Assembly: GCA_030835135.1 (NCBI GenBank)
Contig: JAUQWO010000075.1
Location: forward strand, 399,330 to 463,329
DNA: 64,000 nucleotides
Source of the DNA: Bacteroidota bacterium
Lineage (GTDB): Bacteria; Bacteroidota; Ignavibacteria; UBA10030; UBA6906
Direction: 5' to 3'
Shown here: piece after piece, positions 53,261 to 61,971 of the stretch
How the letters are laid out: every line of letters starts with the position of its first letter
Position numbering within the stretch: position 1 is the stretch's first letter
Position numbers and translations under genes: made by a program
The notes under the pieces: model-generated
Told to the model about the DNA's origin: nothing
The model's database searches: none
What the model saw: only the letters and a program-made list of their open reading frames with translations

Positions 53261-54009
53261 CCGTTCCCACCCGACGATCGCGTGCTCAGGTCACGCTCGC
53301 GCGCGCACTCTCCAAATTCGGTTTCGCCTCCCGGTCGAAGGCCGCAGTGCTCATCCGTGAAGGACATGTGCGGGTGAACGGGCGCGTGGTCCGAGATCCG
53401 GACCACTGGTTGGATCCCCGCACGGACCGCATCGAGGTCGATGGGAGCCGCCTCTTGGCCGAGGAGTTCCGGTATCTTGCCATGCACAAGCCGCGGGGGT
53501 ACGTTACGACACGTGCGGATGAGCGCGGGAGAGAGACGGTGTATGCGCTCCTGCCGCCGGACATGCCGTGGCTCTTTCCGGTCGGCCGGTTGGACAGGGA
53601 GACGTCCGGACTTCTTCTCTTCACGAATGACGTGCGGTGGGGCGACATGATCAGCAGTCCGGAGCATCACGTGCAGAAGACCTATGAAGTCACCGTGGAC
53701 CGTCCGGTGGTGGAGCGGGACCTCGAGGTGATGCGGAACGGGATGACACTGGACGATGGCACGGAACTGCTGCCGGTGGAAGCGCGACGCAGTTCCCGCG
53801 ACGGATGTACCGTCGTCCTCACGCTGACCGAAGGCAAGAACCGGCAGGTACGGCGGATGATGGAGCATTTCGGGTACGAGGTGGTCGCGCTTGTCCGCAC
53901 CGCGATCGGCACGATCACGCTGAAGGGATTGCCTGTCGGACAGGTCAGGCCTGTCGCAGCCGAAGAGCGTCGTCGCATCGGGGATATCAGGAAGAAGGAG
54001 AAGACATGA
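53257..54009 (+). CDS. RluB/RsuA-family rRNA pseudouridine synthase
   Basis: 250-residue enzyme isomerising uridine in rRNA. An N-terminal S4 RNA-binding domain (LARALSKFGFASRSKAAVLI, VRVNGRVVRDP) precedes the catalytic domain with the essential Asp in FPVGRLDRETSGLLLFTND near residue 110. The RNA-contact tail is EGKNRQVRRMMEHFGY near 192. The GRLDRETSG form is typical of the RsuA/RluB/RluE/RluF group; the target site is not determinable. It overlaps both neighbours by four bases. A second member of the family with a long disordered N-terminus lies at about 62-63 kb. Confidence 0.92.
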   Translation: MTVPTRRSRAQVTLARALSKFGFASRSKAAVLIREGHVRVNGRVVRDPDHWLDPRTDRIEVDGSRLLAEEFRYLAMHKPRGYVTTRADERGRETVYALLPPDMPWLFPVGRLDRETSGLLLFTNDVRWGDMISSPEHHVQKTYEVTVDRPVVERDLEVMRNGMTLDDGTELLPVEARRSSRDGCTVVLTLTEGKNRQVRRMMEHFGYEVVALVRTAIGTITLKGLPVGQVRPVAAEERRRIGDIRKKEKT

Positions 54010-54476
54010 CAGCGGTTGTGTGTCGCAGCGTCGAGGTGGTGGTCTTCCGTGTGAAACGAGACCGCGCGGAGTACCTGGTGCTCCAACGATCCCTGGAAGA
54101 GCGGGCGCATCCGGGGATGTGGCAGATCATCACGGGGATGCTGGAGGAAGGGGAGACGGCCGTGGCAGCGGGTCTCCGGGAGGCCCGGGAAGAGTCCGGC
54201 GTGACGCCGAAGAAGCTCTGGAACGTCCCGCTGGTGAATTCTTTCTATAATGCAACCACCGACACCGTGCATCTGTGCCCTGTCTTCGCGATCCAGGCCG
54301 ATCCGGAGGTGGTTGTCACCCTTTCCGGGGAGCATATGGCCTATGCCTGGTATCCGTGCGTTGCAGCCCGGGAGCGCCTGGTCTGGCCTGCCCACCGCGA
54401 GTCCCTGGATATCGTCGATTCCTACATCGTCCGGGGGAGTGAGGCCGCAGACCGCCTCGAGTTGCCGGTTCCTTGA
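54006..54476 (+). CDS. NUDIX hydrolase
   Basis: 156-residue NUDIX pyrophosphatase. The Nudix box is complete: GMLEEGETAVAAGLREAREE then SGV, near residues 43-65. The preceding HPGMWQIIT and the general layout resemble NudB-type enzymes that act on dihydroneopterin triphosphate or dNTPs, but substrate assignment would be a guess. It starts inside the previous stop codon (ATGA) and is the last gene before a new promoter. Confidence 0.9.
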   Translation: MTAVVCRSVEVVVFRVKRDRAEYLVLQRSLEERAHPGMWQIITGMLEEGETAVAAGLREAREESGVTPKKLWNVPLVNSFYNATTDTVHLCPVFAIQADPEVVVTLSGEHMAYAWYPCVAARERLVWPAHRESLDIVDSYIVRGSEAADRLELPVP

Positions 54477-54502
54477 AAGTCTGGGGTCGTTTCTCTATCT
54501 TG
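54474..54502 (+). promoter_or_regulatory. Predicted promoter for the PfkB-mtnA-recO genes
   Basis: TTGAAA (54474-54479) and TATCTT (54497-54502), with a 17-base spacer, begin at the end of the NUDIX gene and lie 48 bases before the next start. Confidence 0.5.
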
Positions 54503-54550
54503 TAGTGTTTTGCCATAACCGTGCCGGCCATTTATAGGACAGGAGATCTC

Positions 54551-55465
54551 GTGAGCGTGCTCGTCGTCGGTTCCGTTGCCCTCGATTCGATCGAAACCCC
54601 GTTTGGCTCCGTGAAGGACGCCGTGGGCGGGTCAGCAACGTACATATCGGCCGCCGCAAGCTACTTCGTCAGCCCTATCCGCCTCGTGGGTGTTGTCGGG
54701 GGCGATTTCCCGCGTGAGGGTATGGCGTTCCTAGAGGAACGCAAGATCGATCTGGAGGGATTGGAAGTGATCCCGGACGGCAAGACCTTCCGGTGGGGCG
54801 GGAGGTATCACTACGACCTGAACGAGCGCGACACGCTCTTCACGGACCTGAACGTTTTCGAGAAGTTCGACCCGAAGATCCCGGAGCGCCACCGGAAGAT
54901 CCGGACCGTATGCCTGGGGAACATCGATCCCATGCTCCAGCGCAAGGTGCTCGAACAGATGGAGAATCCGCGCATCGTGGTGTGCGATACGATGAACTTC
55001 TGGATCAACGGGAAGCGCGAAGAACTCGAGAAGACGTTGAAGATGATCAACGTCGTCATCCTGAATGATTCCGAAGCACGGCTCCTCTCGCGCGAACCGA
55101 ACCTGATCAAGGCCGCGAAGGTGATCCGGGGCATGGGACCCGGTGTGGTCATCATCAAGAAGGGGGAACATGGTGCCCTTCTCCTGACGGAGTCGATGGT
55201 CTTCTCCGCGCCGGCGTATCCGATGGAGAACATCTTCGATCCGACCGGGGCGGGTGATTCGTTCGCCGGCGGGTTCATCGGCTGGCTTGCGCGGACGGAA
55301 GACATGTCCGAGGAGAACCTGAAACGCGCCGTGATCTATGGCAGCACGCTGGCATCTTTCTGCGTCGAGAAGTTCAGCGTGTCCGGCCTGGCGGACCTCA
55401 CCTGGCTTCGCATTCAGGACCGGTTCCGCGAATTCCGCGAGCTCTCACGTTTCGATGAGGATTGA
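54551..55465 (+). CDS. PfkB-family carbohydrate or nucleoside kinase
   Basis: 304-residue ribokinase-fold kinase. The N-terminal strand VLVVGSVALDSIETPFG and GGSATYISAAASYF near residue 27 match the family. The catalytic anion-hole and base motif is FDPTGAGDSFAGGFIG near 237. The substrate-side loop FRWGGRYHYDLNERDT is unusual and not diagnostic. The GTG at 54551 has AGGAGATCTC upstream. It sits eight bases before mtnA, so phosphorylation of methylthioribose is a possible role, though true MTR kinases belong to another family and a plain sugar kinase is equally likely. Confidence 0.88.
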   Translation: MSVLVVGSVALDSIETPFGSVKDAVGGSATYISAAASYFVSPIRLVGVVGGDFPREGMAFLEERKIDLEGLEVIPDGKTFRWGGRYHYDLNERDTLFTDLNVFEKFDPKIPERHRKIRTVCLGNIDPMLQRKVLEQMENPRIVVCDTMNFWINGKREELEKTLKMINVVILNDSEARLLSREPNLIKAAKVIRGMGPGVVIIKKGEHGALLLTESMVFSAPAYPMENIFDPTGAGDSFAGGFIGWLARTEDMSEENLKRAVIYGSTLASFCVEKFSVSGLADLTWLRIQDRFREFRELSRFDED

Positions 55466-55473
55466 CCCGCGCC

Positions 55474-56505
55474 ATGAGGGCCATCGATTGGGTTGATGGA
55501 CATATCCGGTTTCTCGATCAAACGCTCCTCCCGCACGAGGAGCGTTTTGTCGATACGACGGACGTCGCCGTCGTTGCCGAGGCGATCCGTTCGCTGCGCA
55601 TCCGTGGGGCGCCGGCGATCGGGGTGGCTGCCGGCTTCGGTGTCGTGGTGGCCGTGCGCACGGCAGCGGCGAACGGCGCCGGTGATATCCGTGGAGCGGC
55701 GCTCGAAGCGATCGATGAGCTTGCATCGACCCGTCCGACCGCGGTGAATCTCTTCTATGCGCTCTCCCGGATGCGCACGATCGTCCTGCATCACCCGGGA
55801 GGCCGCTCACTCGGAGCGGCACTGCTCGCGGAAGCGCGGGCCATGCAGGACGAGGATGTTGCTGCGTGTGACCGCATCGGACGCCATGGTGCGGCGCTGT
55901 TCAACGGCAGGACCAGATTCCTCACGCACTGCAATGCCGGTGCGCTCGCCACGGCCGGTATCGGCACGGCGATCGGAGTGATCACGACGGCGGCCCGGCA
56001 GGGACACGTGGAGAGGGTCTTTGTTGACGAGACACGTCCGCTGCTGCAGGGCGCGCGGCTGACCGCCTGGGAACTCCGGCGGGCGGGCATCGAAGCGGTG
56101 CTGATCACGGACAATGCGGCGGGAAGCGTGATGCGGGCGGCAAAGGTCGATGCGGTCATCGTCGGGGCCGACCGTATCGCGGCCAATGGCGATGCCGCCA
56201 ACAAGATCGGCACCTACCCCGTGGCGGTCCTCGCGCGGCATCATGGCATTCCCTTCTATGTTGCGGCTCCTCTGTCCACCATCGACCGCGCCCTCGAATC
56301 GGGCGATGCCATCCCGATCGAGGAGCGCGCCCCCGAGGAGATCAGTGAATGGGGTGGGAAGCGTGTCACCGCCGACGGCGTGCGGGTCTTCGCTCCCGCC
56401 TTTGATGTGACCCCGCACGACCTGATCACTTCGATCATCACCGATGCGGGGGTGCTCGCACCGCCGTACGGTCCGGCCATTGCGGCTGCATTCGAGCGCA
56501 GATGA
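55474..56505 (+). CDS. mtnA: Methylthioribose-1-phosphate isomerase
   Basis: Converts 5-methylthioribose 1-phosphate to methylthioribulose 1-phosphate in methionine salvage, recycling the methylthioadenosine left from SAM. The 343-residue protein has RIRGAPAIGVAAGFG near residue 44, the catalytic Cys in FLTHCNAGALATAG near 155 and the catalytic Asp in VGADRIAANGDAANKIGTY near 233. It belongs to the eIF2B-like fold, but these motifs fit MtnA rather than ribose-1,5-bisphosphate isomerase. ATG at 55474 preferred; a TTG at 55462 overlaps the kinase stop. The rest of the salvage pathway is not in view. Confidence 0.92.
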   Translation: MRAIDWVDGHIRFLDQTLLPHEERFVDTTDVAVVAEAIRSLRIRGAPAIGVAAGFGVVVAVRTAAANGAGDIRGAALEAIDELASTRPTAVNLFYALSRMRTIVLHHPGGRSLGAALLAEARAMQDEDVAACDRIGRHGAALFNGRTRFLTHCNAGALATAGIGTAIGVITTAARQGHVERVFVDETRPLLQGARLTAWELRRAGIEAVLITDNAAGSVMRAAKVDAVIVGADRIAANGDAANKIGTYPVAVLARHHGIPFYVAAPLSTIDRALESGDAIPIEERAPEEISEWGGKRVTADGVRVFAPAFDVTPHDLITSIITDAGVLAPPYGPAIAAAFERR

Positions 56506-57272
56506 TAGTCACTACCGATGCCATCGTCCTCAAGACGATGAAATACCGGGATACGAGCCAGATCATCACCCTGTTTTCCCGTGAGCACGGGAAGCTCTCC
56601 GTGGTCGCAAAGGGCATCCGGAACCGGCAAAAAACGGGGGCGGGTGGGGCCGAGCCGATGACCTGCGTCCGGGCCGTGGTCTACAAAAAGCCGGGCAAGG
56701 ACCTGCACCTGATGTCCCAATGTGACCGGCTCCCGGTCTTCAAAGGGCTTGCAGACGACCTGAAGCGCATGGCGGGGGGGATGGCTGCCGTGGAACTCAC
56801 GAACCTCTCCATGCCCCCGGAAGAGCCTCACGAGGACGTTTTTGAGCTTCTGTCGCGCACACTGGAATCGCTCGGCGATGCAACTCGCAGCCCCGAAAAT
56901 GCGTTATACTACTACGAGATGCAACTTCTTGGAATACTCGGATTCCGCCCGGAACTGAGGAGTTGCGTCGAATGTGGCCGATCTCTTGCACGGATAGCGG
57001 AGGACGGCCTCAGGCATTGTTGTATCAGTACACACGGGTTGATATGTGCCGGGTGTGAGGACCGTGGGTTCGGTGGTGAGCGGGTGTCGCTGGCGGCGCT
57101 GGGCGCCTTGACCGGTCTGCAGGATGCCCGACACCCGGAGGCCGCATCCCGCATCATACTATCAGCGGCGACGCGGGATGAGGTGGGTGGTGCGTTGAGG
57201 CTTCTTGTCCTGCATCACCTCACTGGGATGAAGCCGCTGCAGTCTGAACAGGTGTTTTTTACACTCGGGTAG
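56502..57272 (+). CDS. recO: DNA repair protein RecO
   Basis: RecF-pathway mediator that anneals DNA and helps load RecA. The 256-residue protein starts with the OB fold (TTDAIVLKTMKYRDTSQIITLFS) and continues with a helical domain containing YYEMQLLGILGFRPEL. It includes a zinc-finger-like pattern: CVECG near residue 153 and ICAGC near 182. It overlaps the mtnA stop by four bases. Confidence 0.93.
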   Translation: MIVTTDAIVLKTMKYRDTSQIITLFSREHGKLSVVAKGIRNRQKTGAGGAEPMTCVRAVVYKKPGKDLHLMSQCDRLPVFKGLADDLKRMAGGMAAVELTNLSMPPEEPHEDVFELLSRTLESLGDATRSPENALYYYEMQLLGILGFRPELRSCVECGRSLARIAEDGLRHCCISTHGLICAGCEDRGFGGERVSLAALGALTGLQDARHPEAASRIILSAATRDEVGGALRLLVLHHLTGMKPLQSEQVFFTLG

Positions 57273-57297
57273 AATGACAAGAACGGAGGAAGGTGTC

Positions 57298-58812
57298 ATG
57301 GTGAAGAAGTATGTGGTCGCGTCGGTGGTCCTGGTGATCGTTGGCGTAGTACTCGGTGCGGTGATGGTGTCGTCGTTCGGGAATGGCGTGGATCTCGGAC
57401 TCGCCTATGGCGGCGACGACGTGAAGCTTGGCGGGCCGGCCCCTGTGGCGATGCAGAATCCGGCGGTGAAGGCACTGAGCGACAATTTTGCTGCAGTGTC
57501 GAAGGCGGTGTCACCCTCGGTCGTTGCGATCAAGACGACCACGGTGGCCAAGGAACGGCCGAAGAACATGCCGCGCGACTTCTTCCATTTCTTCAATCCT
57601 GATGAGGACGGACAGCCATCGCAGGGCTACGGTTCGGGCGTCGTGCTGACCGCCGATGGCTACATCGCCACGAACAACCACGTGGTGGCGGATGCCGCGG
57701 AGAATGGCATCGAAGTGATCTTCGATGAGAAGGTGCAGTACAAGGCGAAGCTGATCGGGACGGACCCGTCCACCGATCTGGCGGTGATCAAGGTCGATGC
57801 CAGAGGGCTTGTCCCCGCGGCGCTCGGGAATTCCGAGAATGTCCATGTCGGCGAATGGGTGCTCGCCATCGGCAACCCGCTCGGGCTGACGTCGACCGTG
57901 ACGGCGGGTATCGTCTCCGCCATCGGACGGAACATCAACATCATCCAGGACCAGTACGGGATCGAAAGTTTCATCCAGACCGATGCCGCGATCAATCCGG
58001 GAAACAGCGGTGGTGCACTGCTCAACATGAGCGGCGAGGTGATCGGTATCAACACCGCGATCGCCACCACGAACGCCCGGTATCAGGGCTATGGCTTTGC
58101 GGTGCCGGTGAACATTCTGAAGACCGTTGCGGCAGACCTGATCAAGTACGGCGAGGTCAAGCGCGGGTACATCGGCGTGTCCATCACCACCATCGACCAG
58201 ACGATGGCGAGTGCGCTCGGCATGAAAGAGGCCAAAGGTGTGAAGATCGAGAAGCTGGTCGAGGGCGGAGCGGCTGCATCGGCGGGCCTGAAGGAACTGG
58301 ATGTCATCCTGGAGATCGATGGCCGGGAAGTGAACAAGAACAACGAGCTGCAGTCCTACATCGCGACGCGGCATCCGGGCGATGTGGTGACGCTCAAGAT
58401 CTTCCGGGACGGGAAGACGTTTGAAAAGAAAGTGACGCTCCGTCCGCGCTCGCAGGATGCGACGCTCGCGAGCAATTCCGGTGAGAAGAAGGAAGAGCCA
58501 GCGGAGACGGCGGAGGCCACGCGGACCATCACCTTCGACGGGCTCGGGATGACCGTCCGTCTCCTGACCGCCGAAGAGAAGAAGGAACTCGAGGTCGAGC
58601 GGGGTGTCCTGGTCTCTGATATCAAACCGTTCGGAGCGGCCGCGGAACGGGGGATCGGGAAGAATGACGTGATCCTGGAAGCCGACCGCAAGCCCATTTC
58701 CTCACCGGCCGAGCTGAAGAAGGCCATTGGAGCGAGGAAGTCGGGTGATGCCATTCTTCTGCGCATCAAGCGGGCGGAGCAAACGGCCTATCTGGCGATC
58801 CAGATACCGTAA
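57298..58812 (+). CDS. degQ: HtrA/DegQ-type periplasmic serine protease
   Basis: Envelope protein-quality-control protease of 504 residues. An N-terminal membrane segment or uncleaved signal (about residues 5-25) anchors it. The trypsin-like domain carries the triad in ATNNHVV (His near 128), STDLAVIK (Asp near 160) and INPGNSGGALL (Ser near 237). Two PDZ domains follow (about 285-385 and 410-500), separated by an acidic GEKKEEPAETAEATR linker. GGAGGAAGGTG precedes the ATG at 57298. It is closed by a stem-loop downstream. Confidence 0.94.
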   Translation: MVKKYVVASVVLVIVGVVLGAVMVSSFGNGVDLGLAYGGDDVKLGGPAPVAMQNPAVKALSDNFAAVSKAVSPSVVAIKTTTVAKERPKNMPRDFFHFFNPDEDGQPSQGYGSGVVLTADGYIATNNHVVADAAENGIEVIFDEKVQYKAKLIGTDPSTDLAVIKVDARGLVPAALGNSENVHVGEWVLAIGNPLGLTSTVTAGIVSAIGRNINIIQDQYGIESFIQTDAAINPGNSGGALLNMSGEVIGINTAIATTNARYQGYGFAVPVNILKTVAADLIKYGEVKRGYIGVSITTIDQTMASALGMKEAKGVKIEKLVEGGAAASAGLKELDVILEIDGREVNKNNELQSYIATRHPGDVVTLKIFRDGKTFEKKVTLRPRSQDATLASNSGEKKEEPAETAEATRTITFDGLGMTVRLLTAEEKKELEVERGVLVSDIKPFGAAAERGIGKNDVILEADRKPISSPAELKKAIGARKSGDAILLRIKRAEQTAYLAIQIP

Positions 58813-58833
58813 CTGCCGTATGTTGTTCACATT

Positions 58834-58863
58834 GCAGGGGTTCCGGCGGTCCGGAACCCCTGC
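58834..58863 (+). terminator. Stem-loop after degQ
   Basis: GCAGGGGTTCCGG and CCGGAACCCCTGC form a perfect 13-bp stem with a CGGT loop, 21 bases after the degQ stop. The following sequence has only a short T-run, so termination is probable but not certain. Confidence 0.6.
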
Positions 58864-58891
58864 ATGCGTTTGCAGGGGGGGCAGACAGTGC

Positions 58892-58920
58892 TTGACAAAG
58901 CCCCCCTTTGAACGTATATT
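58892..58920 (+). promoter_or_regulatory. Consensus sigma70-type promoter for the HNH gene
   Basis: A perfect TTGACA (58892-58897) and TATATT (58915-58920) are separated by 17 bases. The leader to the ATG at 59002 is about 75 bases. It contains AGGAGGGG near 58951, too far from the start codon to serve it. Confidence 0.75.
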
Positions 58921-59001
58921 TTTCTATACGTAGTTGGGATTTCACACAGGAGGGGTAGCAACTTCAGCGCGCCAAGGAACGGAAGCGGCTTTTCGGGGCG
59001 G

Positions 59002-59505
59002 ATGAATGCAAAGGTTCTGATTCTGAACCAGAATTATGAACCGATGAGCGTGGTGAATGTTAAAAAGGCCATCGCTCTTCTCTATCTCGGCAAAGCAGAA
59101 TTAATCGAGGCCCAGAACGGGCAGCTGGTCAGGGCTGTGAGTGTCTCCATGGCCTTCCCCAGCATCGTACGGCTGTCTGTTTTCGTGAGGGTGCCGTACA
59201 AGAAGATCATCCTGTCCCGGAAGAACATCCTTCGCCGCGATGGTCACCGGTGCCAGTATTGTGGCCGGGCTGATCTGCCTCTCACGGTGGACCATGTGAT
59301 GCCGGCCTCGCGCAATGGCGAAGACAGCTGGGAAAACCTCGTGTGTGCCTGTGTCCGGTGCAACAACAAGAAGGGTGACCGGACACCAGAGGAAGCGCTT
59401 ATGCCGTTGCGGCGAAAACCCATGCGGCCCAATCATGTGACGTTCATCCGCCATGTGGTCGGGTCGCTCGACGAACGCTGGAAGCCCTACCTTTTCCTGA
59501 ATTGA
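59002..59505 (+). CDS. HNH-domain protein of unknown role
   Basis: 167-residue protein with a non-catalytic-looking N-terminal half (VLILNQNYEPMSVVNVKKAI, about residues 4-23) and a C-terminal HNH nuclease fold. CQYCG and CVRCNN supply zinc ligands, and the catalytic region LTVDHVMPASRNG lies near residue 94. The same arrangement is found as a single chromosomal gene in many bacteria, without mobile partners. Its biological task is not established. It has its own consensus promoter between degQ and trpS. Confidence 0.85.
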   Translation: MNAKVLILNQNYEPMSVVNVKKAIALLYLGKAELIEAQNGQLVRAVSVSMAFPSIVRLSVFVRVPYKKIILSRKNILRRDGHRCQYCGRADLPLTVDHVMPASRNGEDSWENLVCACVRCNNKKGDRTPEEALMPLRRKPMRPNHVTFIRHVVGSLDERWKPYLFLN

Positions 59506-59553
59506 CGTCCTTCTCACGCTGTCCCTCCTGAGTCCCTTAATGTATTGGATCGT

Positions 59554-60534
59554 ATGACGCAGAAAAAGACCATCTTGAGCGGTATGCGTCCCACGGGAAA
59601 ACTGCATCTCGGCCATCTCGTGGGTGCCCTGGAGAACTGGGTCGCCCTGCAGGGCGAGTACAACAACTATCACCTGATCGCCGACTATCATGTGCTGACG
59701 ACGAATCTGGATTCGTCGCAGATCTATGCCAATGCGATCGACATGACGATCGACTGGCTGGCCGCGGGCATCGATCCGGCGCGGAGCCCGATCTTCCGGC
59801 AATCGCAGGTGAAAGAGCATACCGAACTGCATCTGCTGTTCTCCATGCTCATCACCGCGGCGCGGCTCGAACGCAATCCCGCGGTCAAGGACCAGGTGCG
59901 TGATCTGAACATCGAGAACATCACGTACGGTCACCTCGGGTATCCCGTGCTCCAGGCCGCCGACATCCTTCTGTACAAGGGCGACCTCGTGCCGGTGGGC
60001 GAGGACCAGGTCCCGCACGTCGAGATCGCACGCGAGATCGCGCGCCGGTTCAACACACAATATGGCGGGGTGTTCCCCGAACCCGAGCCGAAGCTGACGA
60101 AGTTCGCGCGCCTGCCCGGACTCGATGGCAAGCGGATGAGCAAGTCGATCGGCAATACGATCCTGCTCTCCGACCAGCCCGACGCGATCCAGCAGAAGAT
60201 GCGCGGCGCGGTCACGGATGTGCAGAAGGTGCGGAAGAACGACCCCGGTCGGCCCGAGGTCTGCCTGGTCTTTACATATCATCAGAAATTCAATCCGGGC
60301 GAGACGACCGAGATCGAAACCGGATGCCGGTCGGGTGCCCTTGGATGTGTCGAGTGCAAGAAGCGTGCATGCGCGAAGATCACGGATGCATTGACGCCCT
60401 TCCGCGAGAAGCGCGCCTATTTCGACGCGCATCCCGGCGAGGTGGAGGAGATCCTGAAGGATGGCGAGTCGCGCGCCCGGGTCCGGGCAGCGGCAACAAT
60501 GGCGGAGGTCCGCACCGCAATGAAATTCGGATGA
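59554..60534 (+). CDS. trpS: Tryptophan--tRNA ligase with a probable 4Fe-4S motif
   Basis: Class I synthetase of 326 residues. The HIGH-type motif is PTGKLHLGHLVGAL at residues 13-26 and the KMSKS motif is KRMSKSIGN near 193-201. The anticodon region contains C237-x20-C258-x6-C265-x2-C268, closely like the C-x22-C-x6-C-x2-C motif that binds a 4Fe-4S cluster in Thermotoga maritima TrpRS. An extra Cys273 follows. The ATG at 59554 fits the family; a TTG at 59545 is possible. scpA starts four bases after its stop. Confidence 0.96.
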   Translation: MTQKKTILSGMRPTGKLHLGHLVGALENWVALQGEYNNYHLIADYHVLTTNLDSSQIYANAIDMTIDWLAAGIDPARSPIFRQSQVKEHTELHLLFSMLITAARLERNPAVKDQVRDLNIENITYGHLGYPVLQAADILLYKGDLVPVGEDQVPHVEIAREIARRFNTQYGGVFPEPEPKLTKFARLPGLDGKRMSKSIGNTILLSDQPDAIQQKMRGAVTDVQKVRKNDPGRPEVCLVFTYHQKFNPGETTEIETGCRSGALGCVECKKRACAKITDALTPFREKRAYFDAHPGEVEEILKDGESRARVRAAATMAEVRTAMKFG

Positions 60535-60538
60535 GCAC

Positions 60539-61282
60539 GTGTATCGCGTAAAACTCACGGAGTTCGAAGGTCCGCTGGACCTCCTGCTGTTCTTCATCAA
60601 GCGCGATGAGCTGGATATCACGAATATCCCGATCTCACGCATCACGCAGGAGTTCCTCGAGTACCTGCATCTCATGGCATCGCTCGACCTCGAGGTGGCC
60701 GGCGATTTCATCGTGATGGCTGCCACCCTGATGCAGATCAAGGTGCGCATGCTGCTGCCCCGTGATGAGAATGCCACGGAGGAAGAAGACCCCCGCGCCG
60801 AACTCGTGCGGCGACTCATCGAATACAAGCGGTTCAAAGAGATGTCGCTCGAACTCGGCACCATGGAAGGCGAGGCGCGGAAGGTGTACTACCGGAAATT
60901 CTTCGAAGCCGATCCCCGCGAACTGGTGGAAGAAGAGGACGATAGCTTCCTCAAGGATGTGTCGCTCTTCAACCTGATCTCCGCGTACAAATCCGCGCTC
61001 GACCAGATGCCGCGCAAGGTCGTGCATGAGGTGCAGTTGCTCTCGGTCTCGGTGGACGAGCAGATGAGTTTCGTGATGGACTTTCTGCGTGTGCATGGGC
61101 CCACGACCCTGCTCGCGCTGGTGGCGCATATGGTGGAAAAGATCCGTATCATTGTGACGGTCATGGCCGTGCTGGAACTGACGAAGAACAAGGTCGTTGC
61201 TCTCTCGGTGGTCGAGGGTCGCGAGGACATTGGCATCCGCTCCCTCACCCCCCTGGTCCCCATGAATTTGGCGAAAGTATGA
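60539..61282 (+). CDS. scpA: Segregation and condensation protein A (kleisin)
   Basis: Kleisin subunit that bridges SMC heads in chromosome condensation. The 247-residue protein has the N-terminal YRVKLTEFEGPLDLLLFFIK that binds the SMC neck, a helical middle part and a winged-helix C-terminus (about residues 175-245). GTG start at 60539. It overlaps scpB by four bases; the smc gene is elsewhere. Confidence 0.94.
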   Translation: MYRVKLTEFEGPLDLLLFFIKRDELDITNIPISRITQEFLEYLHLMASLDLEVAGDFIVMAATLMQIKVRMLLPRDENATEEEDPRAELVRRLIEYKRFKEMSLELGTMEGEARKVYYRKFFEADPRELVEEEDDSFLKDVSLFNLISAYKSALDQMPRKVVHEVQLLSVSVDEQMSFVMDFLRVHGPTTLLALVAHMVEKIRIIVTVMAVLELTKNKVVALSVVEGREDIGIRSLTPLVPMNLAKV

Positions 61283-61971
61283 GTTCCGACGCACCCACAC
61301 CGCCTGTCAGCAGGCAGATCCTCGATATCCTGGAAGCCCTGATCTTCGCGTCGGATGAGCCGCTGTCACCCCGTCAGCTGCAGGATCTGCTCGACTACCT
61401 CGGCGAGGCCGAGCGCCCGAAATCCCTCACGCAGGATGTGATCCAGAACGCCATCGAGTTCCTCAACCGCGAGTACGATGCGCAGGGGCGCAGTTTCCGC
61501 ATCCACCGCATCGCCGGTGGCTTCCAGTTCTCGACCAAACCGGAGTTCGGGATCTGGCTCGGACGCCTCGTCCGCGAACGCTCCAAACGTAAACTCTCCG
61601 TCTCCGCGCTCGAGAGTCTCGCCGTCATCGCCTATAAGCAGCCCGTGACCAAACCCGAACTCGAGGCCATCCGTGGCGTCAATGCGGATTACGTGCTCCG
61701 TACGCTGATGGAACGAAACCTGGTCACGATCGTCGGACGCGCAGCAACACCGGGGCGTCCGCTCCTGTACGGCACCACCCGGGAGTTCCTCAAACACTTC
61801 GGACTCAACGACCTGTCCGACCTGCCCAAGCCGCGTGAGATCGACGAACTCATGGCGGAGGCGGAGTATGAGGTCGAGAAGCGCATGCTCAAGGAACTGG
61901 AGGAGAAGCGCGAGGCGGAAGAGGGGAAGGATGACGACGGGGACCTCCAGCTCGTTTCGGGAGAAGAATGA
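61279..61971 (+). CDS. scpB: Segregation and condensation protein B
   Basis: Winged-helix dimer that binds ScpA in the SMC complex, 230 residues. The opening ILDILEALIFASDEPLSPRQL and the second winged-helix signature LSVSALESLAVIAYKQPVTK near residue 110 are typical, as is RGVNADYVLRTLMERNLV. The C-terminus is an acidic Glu/Lys/Asp tail. It overlaps scpA upstream and the pseudouridine synthase gene downstream by four bases each. Confidence 0.94.
   Translation: MSSDAPTPPVSRQILDILEALIFASDEPLSPRQLQDLLDYLGEAERPKSLTQDVIQNAIEFLNREYDAQGRSFRIHRIAGGFQFSTKPEFGIWLGRLVRERSKRKLSVSALESLAVIAYKQPVTKPELEAIRGVNADYVLRTLMERNLVTIVGRAATPGRPLLYGTTREFLKHFGLNDLSDLPKPREIDELMAEAEYEVEKRMLKELEEKREAEEGKDDDGDLQLVSGEE

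Noticed and set aside
59002-59505. HNH gene as a homing or mobile endonuclease
   Set aside because: No intron, transposon or phage sequence is near; it has its own chromosomal promoter and a family layout seen as a stand-alone gene.
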